Positions 56,109 through 64,000 of a stretch of 64,000 bases of DNA are shown piece after piece (within the stretch, counting starts at the first letter, position 1; each line of letters opens with the position of its first letter). Origin of the DNA: an uncultured Glaciecola sp. (GTDB lineage Bacteria; Pseudomonadota; Gammaproteobacteria; Enterobacterales; Alteromonadaceae). A program made the translations under genes and the position numbers. The notes under the pieces are model-generated. The model searched no databases, had not been told where the DNA came from, and saw only the letters and a list, made by a program, of their open reading frames with translations. The DNA lies in NCBI RefSeq assembly GCF_937770335.1, contig NZ_CALJHY010000007.1, positions 124,001-188,000 on the forward strand, in the 5' to 3' direction.

Positions 56109-58014
56109 AAAACCAAACAATGTATTATCGCCTATTGGGTCTTCGACACTTCTCTTAGAAGATATCAGGTCATGTGTTGGCCAAGTGAAGTCGGTTATTT
56201 ATGTATTTATTAGTCTGTTTCTAATAATGGCAACAAGCGCTTGGTTGCAAGACGATACCAAGTGGCTGATTGACAGCGTAGTAGTGGTGGCTTTTTTTAT
56301 TGGCCTATTAAAACTATTAACAGAGGATACATGCAATATTGTTGCGGGCATGACACTTTGGACCGTCGTTATATTTGCATCGTCAAAAGCTTTTTATTAT
56401 GACGGTTTATATGACACCTCATTGCTGTTGTATCCATGTGTGCTGATATTTGCATCGTTGCTTGGTGGTAAAGGGATGATCATTCCCTTGTCCTGCTATA
56501 TGCTGAGCAGTCTTTATTTTTTTGCTTATTCAATTTCCATTAACCTAGTTGAGCCCAAAGTGCTTACCGACTACTCGAGTTGGGCCAAAGCAATCGATAT
56601 GTCCGTCGTTTTAGCTGTTTTTGGAATGGGTGTTCTACTCATTTCAGGTTATATCAAAGCCCTAATTGTAGGACTTGTCGAGCAAAATAAACGTTATAAT
56701 GTTATTAAGGAAAACTCTGAAAAACATATTTTATTCGATGAGCTTACCGGGTTACCTAACGCCGAAAAATGTAAGCTAGATCTAATCGCACTATTTAATG
56801 ATAAACCAAAAAATGGCGATACGGTTGGTTTCGTTACCTTGCATATGAATAATTTTAGTTGGATAAATTCCACATTAGGTCATAAGTTCGGTGATCGAGT
56901 CTTACATAACTTATCGGAGCGCTTCGTTAAACTGCAAGATGATCAGACCTACGTATATCGGACATCAGGCATTGAGTTTACATTTATAAAACGGGTCCCT
57001 GACTTTGCAGCATTGCAAGATTTTTGCCACCAAACTATTCGTCTCACTATATTACCTTTATCTATTTCTGAATATGACTTTGAATTGACGTGTTCACTTG
57101 GAGGAGCTATTGGGCCTTTCGATGGGCAGTCTTTTGAAGAATTAAATAGAAAGGCCAGCTTTGCGGTTTATAAATCCAAAGAAGAAGAACCAAACAGCTA
57201 TCACTTCTATGAGAACGAAATGGAAGCGTCGATTAATAGACGACTGAATATGAACCAAGAGCTTAAATTGGCCATAGAGCAAGAACAATTTGAATTGTAT
57301 TACCAACCAAAGGTTCACTTGGCCACTAATCAGTTTGTGGGTGCAGAAGCCCTAATCCGATGGCGAAAGGGTGATACGCTTATTTACCCTGATGAATTTA
57401 TTGGCGTTGCGGAAGAGTCTGGATTAATTGTTGAAATTGGACGTTGGGCGCTCGAAACCGCTTGTGCTGAATGTGCAAAGTGGCAAACAAATGGATTAAA
57501 AGGCCTATCGGTAGCAGTAAATTTGTCACCGTTACAATTTAAGCGAGGAAATTTGCCTAGTCACGTCTTCCGAGCGCTTCAAAAGGCAGACCTTGATCCA
57601 AATTTACTTGAACTGGAAATTACCGAATCACTGTTTATTGACGATACTAAACATATAGAGCAACAAATTTTCTTAATGGTCGAACGCGGCGTATATTTTG
57701 CAATTGATGACTTCGGAACGGGATACTCAAACCTCAACTACTTATCAAAATTCAACGCTTCTACGTTAAAAATAGATATGTCATTTGTTCGAGATATGGT
57801 TGGCAATTTACAGCTACAACATATTGTAAATGCGATAATAAAAATGAGCCACGCAATGGATTTAGAAAATGTAGCGGAGGGCGTTGAGGATGCGGAAACG
57901 GCTGAAATGCTGAATGCTCAAGGCTGCGTGTATGGACAAGGCTATTATTGGTCGAAACCATTACCAGCAGCAGAGTTTATGAAATTGGCGCAAGCACAAA
58001 TTCAGAATAAATAG
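56101..58014 (+). CDS. Membrane GGDEF(degenerate)-EAL c-di-GMP phosphodiesterase
   Basis: 637 residues from GTG, overlapping the upstream gene by 8 bases. About six hydrophobic helices in residues 30-190 form a membrane domain of MASE type (not one I can name). A degenerate GGDEF domain (about 210-370) carries SGIEF at 289-293 instead of GGDEF. The EAL domain (about 385-630) is complete: GAEALIRW (E416), NLSPLQF, ELEITES, AIDDFGTGYSN and VAEGVE. It should hydrolyse c-di-GMP, opposing the cyclase one gene upstream. No terminator is seen after the stop. Confidence 0.88.
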   Translation: MFEKPNNVLSPIGSSTLLLEDIRSCVGQVKSVIYVFISLFLIMATSAWLQDDTKWLIDSVVVVAFFIGLLKLLTEDTCNIVAGMTLWTVVIFASSKAFYYDGLYDTSLLLYPCVLIFASLLGGKGMIIPLSCYMLSSLYFFAYSISINLVEPKVLTDYSSWAKAIDMSVVLAVFGMGVLLISGYIKALIVGLVEQNKRYNVIKENSEKHILFDELTGLPNAEKCKLDLIALFNDKPKNGDTVGFVTLHMNNFSWINSTLGHKFGDRVLHNLSERFVKLQDDQTYVYRTSGIEFTFIKRVPDFAALQDFCHQTIRLTILPLSISEYDFELTCSLGGAIGPFDGQSFEELNRKASFAVYKSKEEEPNSYHFYENEMEASINRRLNMNQELKLAIEQEQFELYYQPKVHLATNQFVGAEALIRWRKGDTLIYPDEFIGVAEESGLIVEIGRWALETACAECAKWQTNGLKGLSVAVNLSPLQFKRGNLPSHVFRALQKADLDPNLLELEITESLFIDDTKHIEQQIFLMVERGVYFAIDDFGTGYSNLNYLSKFNASTLKIDMSFVRDMVGNLQLQHIVNAIIKMSHAMDLENVAEGVEDAETAEMLNAQGCVYGQGYYWSKPLPAAEFMKLAQAQIQNK

Positions 58015-58044
58015 GCTCGCAGCAAACTCGATAAAGCAAGTCGC

Positions 58045-58905
58045 CTATTTCCATACTTCGTGTTTTACCCAGTCCACTTCCATCGTCCAATTTTGGTTCA
58101 TGGGAGCGTCATTGATCTTAGCAAAATTCAGGATAGCGAATAATGGCTCGGGGAATTGATCTTCCTCCTTTTCATTGCGGTAAACTTCCACGCCATCAAG
58201 GCGGAAAATGATGCTGTTCCCCAATAGTTCTACCGAATAATCATGATATTCACTTAGCGTTGCTGCTTGAACCAGCATTAGTGCCTGCCAATCACCACCA
58301 TCACAATAGCCCAAGCTTGTTATTGCGCGCGCCGCATAGTGATCGGGACCACCATCACTATGATGTTCAAATATGTCTATTTCACCAGATCCTGTCATTG
58401 GCCAACACACAGTTTCATTTGCTTCCTGCACTGGTGCTTCATTGTTTAAAGCACCTAGCAACCACCACGCTGGGAACATGCCGGGTTGGCCACTATTTTC
58501 AACCTTTAATCGGGCGGTCCATTTACCTTTTACAAATTCATGACGATTTTTTGAGGCAATACGACCGGCAACATATTGTGTATCGTGATGTTTTTTACCT
58601 TCTTTACTTATGTTGTCACAGGGGCGTTTCTCTCCTAGGTCAATGACTCTAAGTTTGAGTGTGCCTTCGCTTACTTCCCTAGTATTAAACTGATTATCAG
58701 GAACATAACACTGGTCTTCGCTATTCACCCATAATATCTGGTCTTGCCAGTTTTCTGCATTAAATGAGTCAAACTCATCTAAAAAGTCTATCTGCCAGCC
58801 GCCAAGCTCATTAGCTTGATCTTCTATGGCTCGTTCTTTCGGGACGTCAGGAGAACAGGCTGAGACTAAAACGGCTAGTATAATTATTGATAAGGTATTT
58901 TTCAT
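58045..58905 (-). CDS. GH16-family glycoside hydrolase lipoprotein
   Basis: 286 residues. I set the start at the ATG at 58905 (MKNTLSIIILAVLVSACSPD) because it gives a normal lipoprotein signal (lipobox VSAC) and has GGAG five bases upstream; the frame extends 37 codons further without support. The GH16 signature GSGEIDIFEHHSDG carries the catalytic Glu pair and Asp, with FPAWWLLGAL before it. Likely an endo-beta-1,3(4)-glucanase or a related beta-glycanase anchored to the outer membrane. Substrate is uncertain: laminarin, agar and carrageenan enzymes share the motif. Confidence 0.88.
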   Translation of the reverse strand: MKNTLSIIILAVLVSACSPDVPKERAIEDQANELGGWQIDFLDEFDSFNAENWQDQILWVNSEDQCYVPDNQFNTREVSEGTLKLRVIDLGEKRPCDNISKEGKKHHDTQYVAGRIASKNRHEFVKGKWTARLKVENSGQPGMFPAWWLLGALNNEAPVQEANETVCWPMTGSGEIDIFEHHSDGGPDHYAARAITSLGYCDGGDWQALMLVQAATLSEYHDYSVELLGNSIIFRLDGVEVYRNEKEEDQFPEPLFAILNFAKINDAPMNQNWTMEVDWVKHEVWK

Positions 58906-59084
58906 ATGCGCTCCGGCGAGGAAGTAACGTAGATAAGTTTGGTCTAAATTTTCAAGCAATTGACAGATATTTGTAACCAATAATATAGAACATAATCGAG
59001 TGGGTGGGAACCCCATTTCATCTAACTTAAGTTCCTTTCAATACCATTGCAATAAACTTATAACTGAAATACAAAAGGCAGCAA

Positions 59085-59115
59085 CAGACTACATATATTG
59101 GAGTAACGTAGTCTG
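59085..59115 (-). terminator. Hairpin downstream of the PbgA/YejM homologue
   Basis: CAGACTAC (59085-59092) and GTAGTCTG (59108-59115) form a perfect 8-bp stem with a 15-base loop just after the minus-strand stop. No T-run follows, so it is a weak or factor-dependent terminator. Confidence 0.45.
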
Positions 59116-59120
59116 CTTAT

Positions 59121-60656
59121 TTATTGTTTCGAAAACTCAGTAATATGTTTAATGGAACGACTTAATAAATTAGTATCAATTTCAGTTAACACTTTTTCAT
59201 TAGTCATATAATCACGAATTTCAAAGCTGCCGTCCTTGCTAACTTCAGTAATCAGTCCTTTGTGCACTACAATTAAGTGTCTACCTTGCGTACTAACGGC
59301 CCAAGCTCGTGTCGGTGATTGCAATGCTTGGCCAATGGAGTAATTATCGGGCGCAGCGTTGCAGCCTAGCTCTGTCAATATAGTAGGAGCAATGTCTTCT
59401 GTTGTTGACATGTTCGTTTTGATCTGCAAATTACTATAAAGCTTGTGATAAGGGCTATCTTCAGGTTTTGCTACAAATAAGATTTTGGTCGTCAAGCTGA
59501 GCACTTGTAAATCAATTGAATATAGCTCTTCATTCGTCACTGTTGCCATAAATAAACCACTAGATTGTTCATTCAATTTGCTATTAAAGGAGTCCCAATT
59601 AGTTGAATAAAATGGCTTTTTCTCAACATCATCTTGATTGCTGGTTTCATGGTTGTACATGCTGACGTCGAGATTAAATGCCTTTGATAACGCAAGTGTG
59701 ACTGGTTGTGCCTTAGCAACGCTTGGTAATAACCCTTGTGGTAGACCATATACAGCGGACATTAAGTAATCATTTTTTAATGTGTTACTAACAAAATGAA
59801 AGCCATTATCCATCAAACCTTTAGGCTCAGATTGCAGGCTGTCATTACGCAAACTTAAAAATAGTAATTTTTGCGTAGCGTCAACCGAGCAATAAATTGG
59901 TTTCGGTGGATAATCAAAAGAAAAATCATCGTCGTTAAACTGTAAATTTTGGCGCTGCTTATAATCTTGTAAGTCAAATACACCAATACGTGACATTAAT
60001 GTCTTGGCAGTTGCGGGGTAGGACAGAGGCAGCATATTATCTTGCTGCAATACTGGGGCATATAATTTGGCATCGGCCCAAACATGAATTGCGTGGCTAG
60101 CAACAAAGCAAACAACAAAGGCACTCGTGACATAACCCCCTATATGCACTTTCATGAATCGTTTTATGCGCTTGTGAATAGCATTTGCGAGTACCAATTG
60201 AAACATCAACCAGACAACGGTAAGTAATGCCAAATAGAACCACTGGAGCCAATTAAATGCACTCATCTGTCCTTCTGTTTCACTTCTCAGCAAAGCCGCA
60301 GAACTGAAGCTAATGTGAAAGCCCGTTTTATTATAAAGTAACGCATCAGAAGCCAGAAGTGCGAGTCCGATAGCTGCAATGGCTGAGCCAAATACCTTTA
60401 ATACACGTGGCTGTTTAACTTTATAACAAAGGGGTAACAATAGAAGAACGAAGCCAAAGAAAGTAATAAAACTGATATGTCCAATCCAAGTCACGAGCAT
60501 ATATGTAATACTAACAGGCGTGCTTGATATAGGGGATGAAAGTAAATATATTGAGGATATGACTAGTGCCATTAAAATATTAGCAAGAGCGAACCAATGC
60601 CCCCATGCAACCAGTTCGTTTATTTGTTTACGTCTTGGTGATTCATTAAAAATCAT
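59121..60656 (-). CDS. yejM: PbgA/YejM (LapC) homologue with shortened periplasmic domain
   Basis: 511 residues against 586 in E. coli. Five N-terminal membrane helices with the conserved INELVAWGHWFALANILMAL opening, and the interfacial segment around AIHVWADAKLYAPVLQQDNMLPLSYPATAKTLM aligns well with E. coli YejM. The periplasmic alkaline-phosphatase-like domain is shorter. The counterpart of the SRAAGNVDDQINRVL region and the following beta-alpha units is compressed to YSIDLQVLSLTTKILFVAKPED. In E. coli this protein senses lipopolysaccharide in the inner membrane and controls LpxC stability. Organised with yejL as in E. coli, divergent from yejK. Confidence 0.88.
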   Translation of the reverse strand: MIFNESPRRKQINELVAWGHWFALANILMALVISSIYLLSSPISSTPVSITYMLVTWIGHISFITFFGFVLLLLPLCYKVKQPRVLKVFGSAIAAIGLALLASDALLYNKTGFHISFSSAALLRSETEGQMSAFNWLQWFYLALLTVVWLMFQLVLANAIHKRIKRFMKVHIGGYVTSAFVVCFVASHAIHVWADAKLYAPVLQQDNMLPLSYPATAKTLMSRIGVFDLQDYKQRQNLQFNDDDFSFDYPPKPIYCSVDATQKLLFLSLRNDSLQSEPKGLMDNGFHFVSNTLKNDYLMSAVYGLPQGLLPSVAKAQPVTLALSKAFNLDVSMYNHETSNQDDVEKKPFYSTNWDSFNSKLNEQSSGLFMATVTNEELYSIDLQVLSLTTKILFVAKPEDSPYHKLYSNLQIKTNMSTTEDIAPTILTELGCNAAPDNYSIGQALQSPTRAWAVSTQGRHLIVVHKGLITEVSKDGSFEIRDYMTNEKVLTEIDTNLLSRSIKHITEFSKQ

Positions 60657-60664
60657 ATCGGTTG

Positions 60665-60883
60665 CTAATTCCCTTTGACTGCTCTTTTCAAAACATTACA
60701 AAATTGTTCAACCATTGCTTCTCTTTTTTGTGGAGCAACTTGTTGCGTAAAAATATTAGATAAGACATTGCCTAAGACCATTAATGACAAATCCCTGTTT
60801 GCATTATTTTTTTCTAAGGCGATGAAAACGTCTTGCATAGCCGCTTCAAACTCTTTATCAGAGTATCGGGATTGTTGTGGCAT
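60665..60883 (-). CDS. yejL: YejL (UPF0352) family protein
   Basis: 72 residues. SRYSDKEFEAAMQDVFIALEKNNANRDLSLMVLGNVLSNIF matches the DUF1414/UPF0352 family exactly. Function unknown. It precedes yejM by 8 bases on the same strand, and the yejLM pair is divergent from yejK as in E. coli. Confidence 0.93.
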   Translation of the reverse strand: MPQQSRYSDKEFEAAMQDVFIALEKNNANRDLSLMVLGNVLSNIFTQQVAPQKREAMVEQFCNVLKRAVKGN

Positions 60884-61083
60884 TAATCTGTCCTATGATT
60901 TTTGATGAAAAACTGGTTACAATTAACCAAATTCAGAGTACGCATTATAATGGTACTATATTCATTCACAAACAATTGTTTGGGAAATCTAAGTTTATTG
61001 TAGCGATGCTTAAGGGTAAACTGCGATAAGTACTATACTAAACCGAGAGTTTAGCACATTTAATAAGGTAGTCTTTTAAGTAT

Positions 61084-62103
61084 ATGAGTGCACTCATTCA
61101 CCAATTTGTTGTTCATCGTTTAAATTTGTCTGACGATGGCAAGCTTCATTTTATTCCTCGTTCAAGCTGTTTTGAGGCAAGTAAAGAGATAGAGACGTTA
61201 GCGCAACAGCTTCATACGACTTTTAACAGTAAGCCCGGCAAGGGAGTTGGCGGGTTTGTAGAAGAAACAGAAAATCCCTTTGCTGATGATTTATCACAGG
61301 TATTACAAAGCGAGATGGATTTTCATGCATTTAGCGTTAAAAGTGGTGAGTTTTTATTACAAACCCTAGCTAAAGAAGAAATGGTAGAAACCGGATTTCT
61401 AATATTCAGCCAATATGAATATTTGGCCACGCAATATTTACTGATTGCGCTTATTGACACCAAACAGCATGTTGCTGTTAATAAGCAAATGGATCTGGAT
61501 TACAGTGACCACTTAGATTTTAGTAAAATGCAACTAGCCGTGCGCATTGATATTACGCAATGGCAAGTAACACCAGACCAATTCAGGTATATCAGTTTCT
61601 TGAAAGGTCGTATGGGTCGCAAGGTCTCAGATTTCTTCATGCAGTATATTGGTTGTGAAGAGAAGGTCGACGTAAAACAGCAAAACAAACAACTAATGCA
61701 AAATGTCGATGACTACCTATCGCAGGAGCAATGCGATGCCTATGAAAAAAATCAACATCGTGGTTCAGTAGCAAGCTACTTTAAAGAGAAGGTAGTTGAG
61801 GGTGAGGATGTTACCGTGCAGGAAATTGCGCAGTTTTTACCAAAAAATGAAGATTCAGGACAATCTTTTACTGTATTTAATGACCAACAAGAAGTGCCAT
61901 TAGAGGAGAGTTTTCAACCTGATCGTGCTGCAATTAAGTCATTGGCGAAATTTAGTGGTGCAGGGGGGGGCGTGACTATCAACTTTGACCGTCCATTATT
62001 GGGTGAACGTATTTTATATGACCCGCATACAGACACATTAACAATTCGCGGTATTCCACCCAATTTAAAAGACCAGTTGCTACGCGCAACAAAAGGAAGC
62101 TAA
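61084..62103 (+). CDS. yejK: Nucleoid-associated protein YejK (NdpA)
   Basis: 339 residues. Single 37-kDa nucleoid-associated protein domain: IHQFVVHRLNLSDDGKLHFIPR at the N-terminus, the RMGRKVSDFFMQYIGCEEKVDVKQQNKQL core and the final IRGIPPNLKDQLLR. Binds DNA and, in E. coli, topoisomerase IV. It is followed after 8 bases by a PTPS-like gene. Confidence 0.95.
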   Translation: MSALIHQFVVHRLNLSDDGKLHFIPRSSCFEASKEIETLAQQLHTTFNSKPGKGVGGFVEETENPFADDLSQVLQSEMDFHAFSVKSGEFLLQTLAKEEMVETGFLIFSQYEYLATQYLLIALIDTKQHVAVNKQMDLDYSDHLDFSKMQLAVRIDITQWQVTPDQFRYISFLKGRMGRKVSDFFMQYIGCEEKVDVKQQNKQLMQNVDDYLSQEQCDAYEKNQHRGSVASYFKEKVVEGEDVTVQEIAQFLPKNEDSGQSFTVFNDQQEVPLEESFQPDRAAIKSLAKFSGAGGGVTINFDRPLLGERILYDPHTDTLTIRGIPPNLKDQLLRATKGS

Positions 62104-62111
62104 TTGCCTAT

Positions 62112-63002
62112 ATGAAATTATTCGTAAACGATTTGACTGTCATGGATTTTTCTTACCTTTGCCCAAAACGTGGGATGGTAGGTGAAAGCTGGATTGTCGA
62201 TATTCTGCTAAATGGCGGATTGAACGAAGAGAGCATGGTGCAAGATTTCGGCAAAGTGAAGAAAGAACTAAAGCATGTCATTGATGAGTATGTTGATCAT
62301 AAATTAGTCGTGCCCGCTGAACATCCTTGTACTTCAATTACTCATGATCAGTCTCACGAGCGAGTTCAAGTTGACTTCTCTTATCATCACGAGGGTGCAG
62401 CAAACCCACAAAGCTTGCATTTGTATTGCCCACCTGAAGCTTATGCTTTTGTGTATGCTGATGAAGTAAATATGAGTTCGGTAACCGAGTACTTAAAAGA
62501 AGTCATAAAAATTCACCTGCCAGAAAATGTTCATTCTGTAGAGCTTTTTTTGCGTGAGGAGGTTATTCCAACAGATTTTTATCACTATACTCACGGACTC
62601 AAAAAACACGAGGGAAATTGCCAACGCATTGCACATGGACATCGTTCAAAAGTGCTGATTTTTGAAGATGGCAAAGAAAGTGATACTTGGCAAAACTACT
62701 GGTCAAAAAGATGGGCTGATATCTATATCGGCACAAAAGAAGATTTAGTTTCACCTCTTCAGTTAAGTTTTCGACATGAAAATATTAATGCAGACAAATT
62801 TCATTGTTTCAAATACGAATCATCCCAGGGTGAATTTGAAATGGCAATAGAAAAAGAGGCATGTGAGATTATCGAAACCGACTCAACGGTTGAATGTTTA
62901 GCTCAGTTTATGTTTGATGAATTAAAAACAATGTCAGACATGAAATTAGAAGTTAGAGCCTTCGAAGGTGTCGGCAAAGGTGCCATTGTTGCGGATGAAT
63001 AA
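62112..63002 (+). CDS. 6-carboxytetrahydropterin synthase-like (PTPS fold) protein
   Basis: 296 residues, about twice the size of a normal QueD/PTPS. The N-terminal half has DFSYLCPKRGMVGESWIVDI and MVQDFGKVKKELKHVIDEYVDHKLV, matching the PTPS strand-helix pattern. The C-terminal half holds HGLKKHEGNCQRIAHGHRSKV, with the His residues expected to bind the catalytic metal. It looks like a fused or duplicated PTPS, a form often annotated as 6-carboxytetrahydropterin synthase in Vibrio and Shewanella. No other queuosine genes are nearby, so a role in queuosine or folate metabolism is not established. It overlaps the next gene by 8 bases. Confidence 0.75.
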   Translation: MKLFVNDLTVMDFSYLCPKRGMVGESWIVDILLNGGLNEESMVQDFGKVKKELKHVIDEYVDHKLVVPAEHPCTSITHDQSHERVQVDFSYHHEGAANPQSLHLYCPPEAYAFVYADEVNMSSVTEYLKEVIKIHLPENVHSVELFLREEVIPTDFYHYTHGLKKHEGNCQRIAHGHRSKVLIFEDGKESDTWQNYWSKRWADIYIGTKEDLVSPLQLSFRHENINADKFHCFKYESSQGEFEMAIEKEACEIIETDSTVECLAQFMFDELKTMSDMKLEVRAFEGVGKGAIVADE

Positions 63003-63993
63003 AAGCCTAAAAAAACACGGTTGCTCTCGCATTAATTTAAGCCTATACGCCGTTATCTATAGCTGTATTTTATTTAGTGCCAACGTGTTGGCTGGAAATG
63101 ATAAAGCAGAGCGATTCCGCGCATCTGCTTCGATAACAACAGCCATTGATAACAAAACTAGCACCGCTGCTAGTTTAGTGGGTTCGGCGTCAAATGATGT
63201 AAACGCGGAAGACAATCCTGAATTGACGTCCTCACTCGTGTTAAATGGTCGCTTAACGCAAGGTGCGTTGGTGCGTGGTAAATTAAGTAGTGGCAGTGTT
63301 GTGTGGCTGAATGGTAAAAAAATTACTATCTTAGCTTCAGGTCATTTCGTATTTGGTTTTGGCCGTGATGCCGATTTAACACAAAAATTAGAATGGCAAT
63401 TACCTGGTCAAACTATCCGTAATCAAAAACTGCTGCAATTAGCGAAACGCGAATATGCTATACAACGTATAGAAGGGGTTGCGTCAAAATATGTTTCTCC
63501 AGCCAAAGAAGTTTTAGAACGTATACGCAACGACAATGCGCAGATAGCCTCAGCAAGAGCAACAAGCTCTGAGTTAAGTGCATTTTCCCAAGAGCTTATG
63601 TCGCCAGCCAAAGGACCCATTTCAGGGGTGTATGGGAGTCAGCGCGTATTTAATGGCGAGCCGAGACGTCCGCACTTCGGCCTAGATATTGCTGGGCCTG
63701 TTGGTACCTCAATCGTTGCACCCATAGACGGTGTGGTTACATTGGCTCACCATGATATGTATTACTCTGGTGGTACACTTATTGTGGATCATGGTCTAGG
63801 GGTTTCATCAACGTTCATTCATCTGTCTTCGATCAATGTTAAGCAAGGAGATGTGGTGACAAAAGGTCAAAAGATAGCTGAAATGGGAGCGACAGGTCGG
63901 GTGACTGGTCCGCATCTTGATTGGCGAATTAATTGGTTTAAAGAACGCTTAGACCCGGCGCTTTTAGTCAATTTTCCAGACTCGACGCAATAG
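62995..63993 (+). CDS. M23-family (LytM) metallopeptidase
   Basis: 332 residues from the ATG at 62995; a GTG nine codons upstream is open but unsupported. An N-terminal signal sequence (residues about 1-34, ending VLAG) directs it to the periplasm. A long central linker is followed by the M23 domain (about 215-330) with the zinc ligands in PHFGLDIAGP, the catalytic loop VSSTFIHLSS and GPHLDWRINW. It probably hydrolyses peptidoglycan cross-links, or acts as a regulator of an amidase. It overlaps the PTPS-like gene by 8 bases. The window ends 7 bases after the stop. Confidence 0.9.
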   Translation: MNKSLKKHGCSRINLSLYAVIYSCILFSANVLAGNDKAERFRASASITTAIDNKTSTAASLVGSASNDVNAEDNPELTSSLVLNGRLTQGALVRGKLSSGSVVWLNGKKITILASGHFVFGFGRDADLTQKLEWQLPGQTIRNQKLLQLAKREYAIQRIEGVASKYVSPAKEVLERIRNDNAQIASARATSSELSAFSQELMSPAKGPISGVYGSQRVFNGEPRRPHFGLDIAGPVGTSIVAPIDGVVTLAHHDMYYSGGTLIVDHGLGVSSTFIHLSSINVKQGDVVTKGQKIAEMGATGRVTGPHLDWRINWFKERLDPALLVNFPDSTQ

Positions 63994-64000
63994 CCATAAT

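Overview
The window is chromosomal DNA of an AT-rich marine gammaproteobacterium, most likely of the order Alteromonadales. The evidence is the gene content and order: sdhCDAB-sucABCD divergent from gltA, the yejK/yejLM block, a Shewanella-type valine degradation cluster, a Pla-1/cef-type surface lipase, and several secreted or lipid-anchored polysaccharide enzymes. The genus is an inference. I found no rRNA, tRNA, CRISPR array, insertion sequence or prophage.

Layout. 1-1.5 kb: end of a GH13 sucrose-phosphorylase-type gene and its LacI-type regulator. 1.6-9.1 kb: rimO, a periplasmic TPR protein with a degenerate GGDEF domain, small membrane and hypothetical proteins, a LysR regulator divergent from a DedA-like protein, and tcdA. 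9.2-14.2 kb: glutathionyl-hydroquinone reductase, pirin, and the GDP-mannose genes manC and manB. 14.2-26.6 kb: the TCA block, with gltA on one strand and sdhCDAB, sucAB and sucCD on the other. Internal hairpins divide the block into sub-operons, and SucB carries two lipoyl domains. 26.6-38.2 kb: a lipoprotein amylase, glnS, yciK, a Pla-1/cef lipase, sohB, a basic-tailed small protein, a Nif3-family protein, cmoM and a glutathione peroxidase. 38.3-46.7 kb: a receiver-TPR protein, the valine/isobutyrate cluster (mmsA, acyl-CoA dehydrogenase, HIBYL-CoA hydrolase, mmsB), rlmA and gmhB.

46.7-52.8 kb is the least conserved part. It holds an HTH-receiver protein preceded by 9-nt tandem repeats, an eroded second copy of a kinase 3' end, a soluble PAS histidine kinase, a response regulator broken by an exact 10-bp tandem duplication, a universal stress protein, a methyltransferase and a small winged-helix protein. 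52.8-58.0 kb is a tightly overlapping four-gene unit: an outer-membrane barrel, a small PstS-like periplasmic protein, a membrane diguanylate cyclase with an intact inhibitory site, and a membrane EAL phosphodiesterase. It looks like a dedicated envelope-to-c-di-GMP signalling module. 58.0-64.0 kb: a GH16 lipoprotein, a PbgA/YejM homologue with a shortened periplasmic domain, yejL, yejK, a PTPS-like protein and an M23 peptidase.

The candidates I rate highest for novelty are the four-gene c-di-GMP module, and the repeat-bearing, partly decayed two-component locus, which may be phase-variable or in decay. Many genes appear to start with TTG or GTG. Where a Shine-Dalgarno sequence or family alignment favours an internal ATG, I moved the start and say so.
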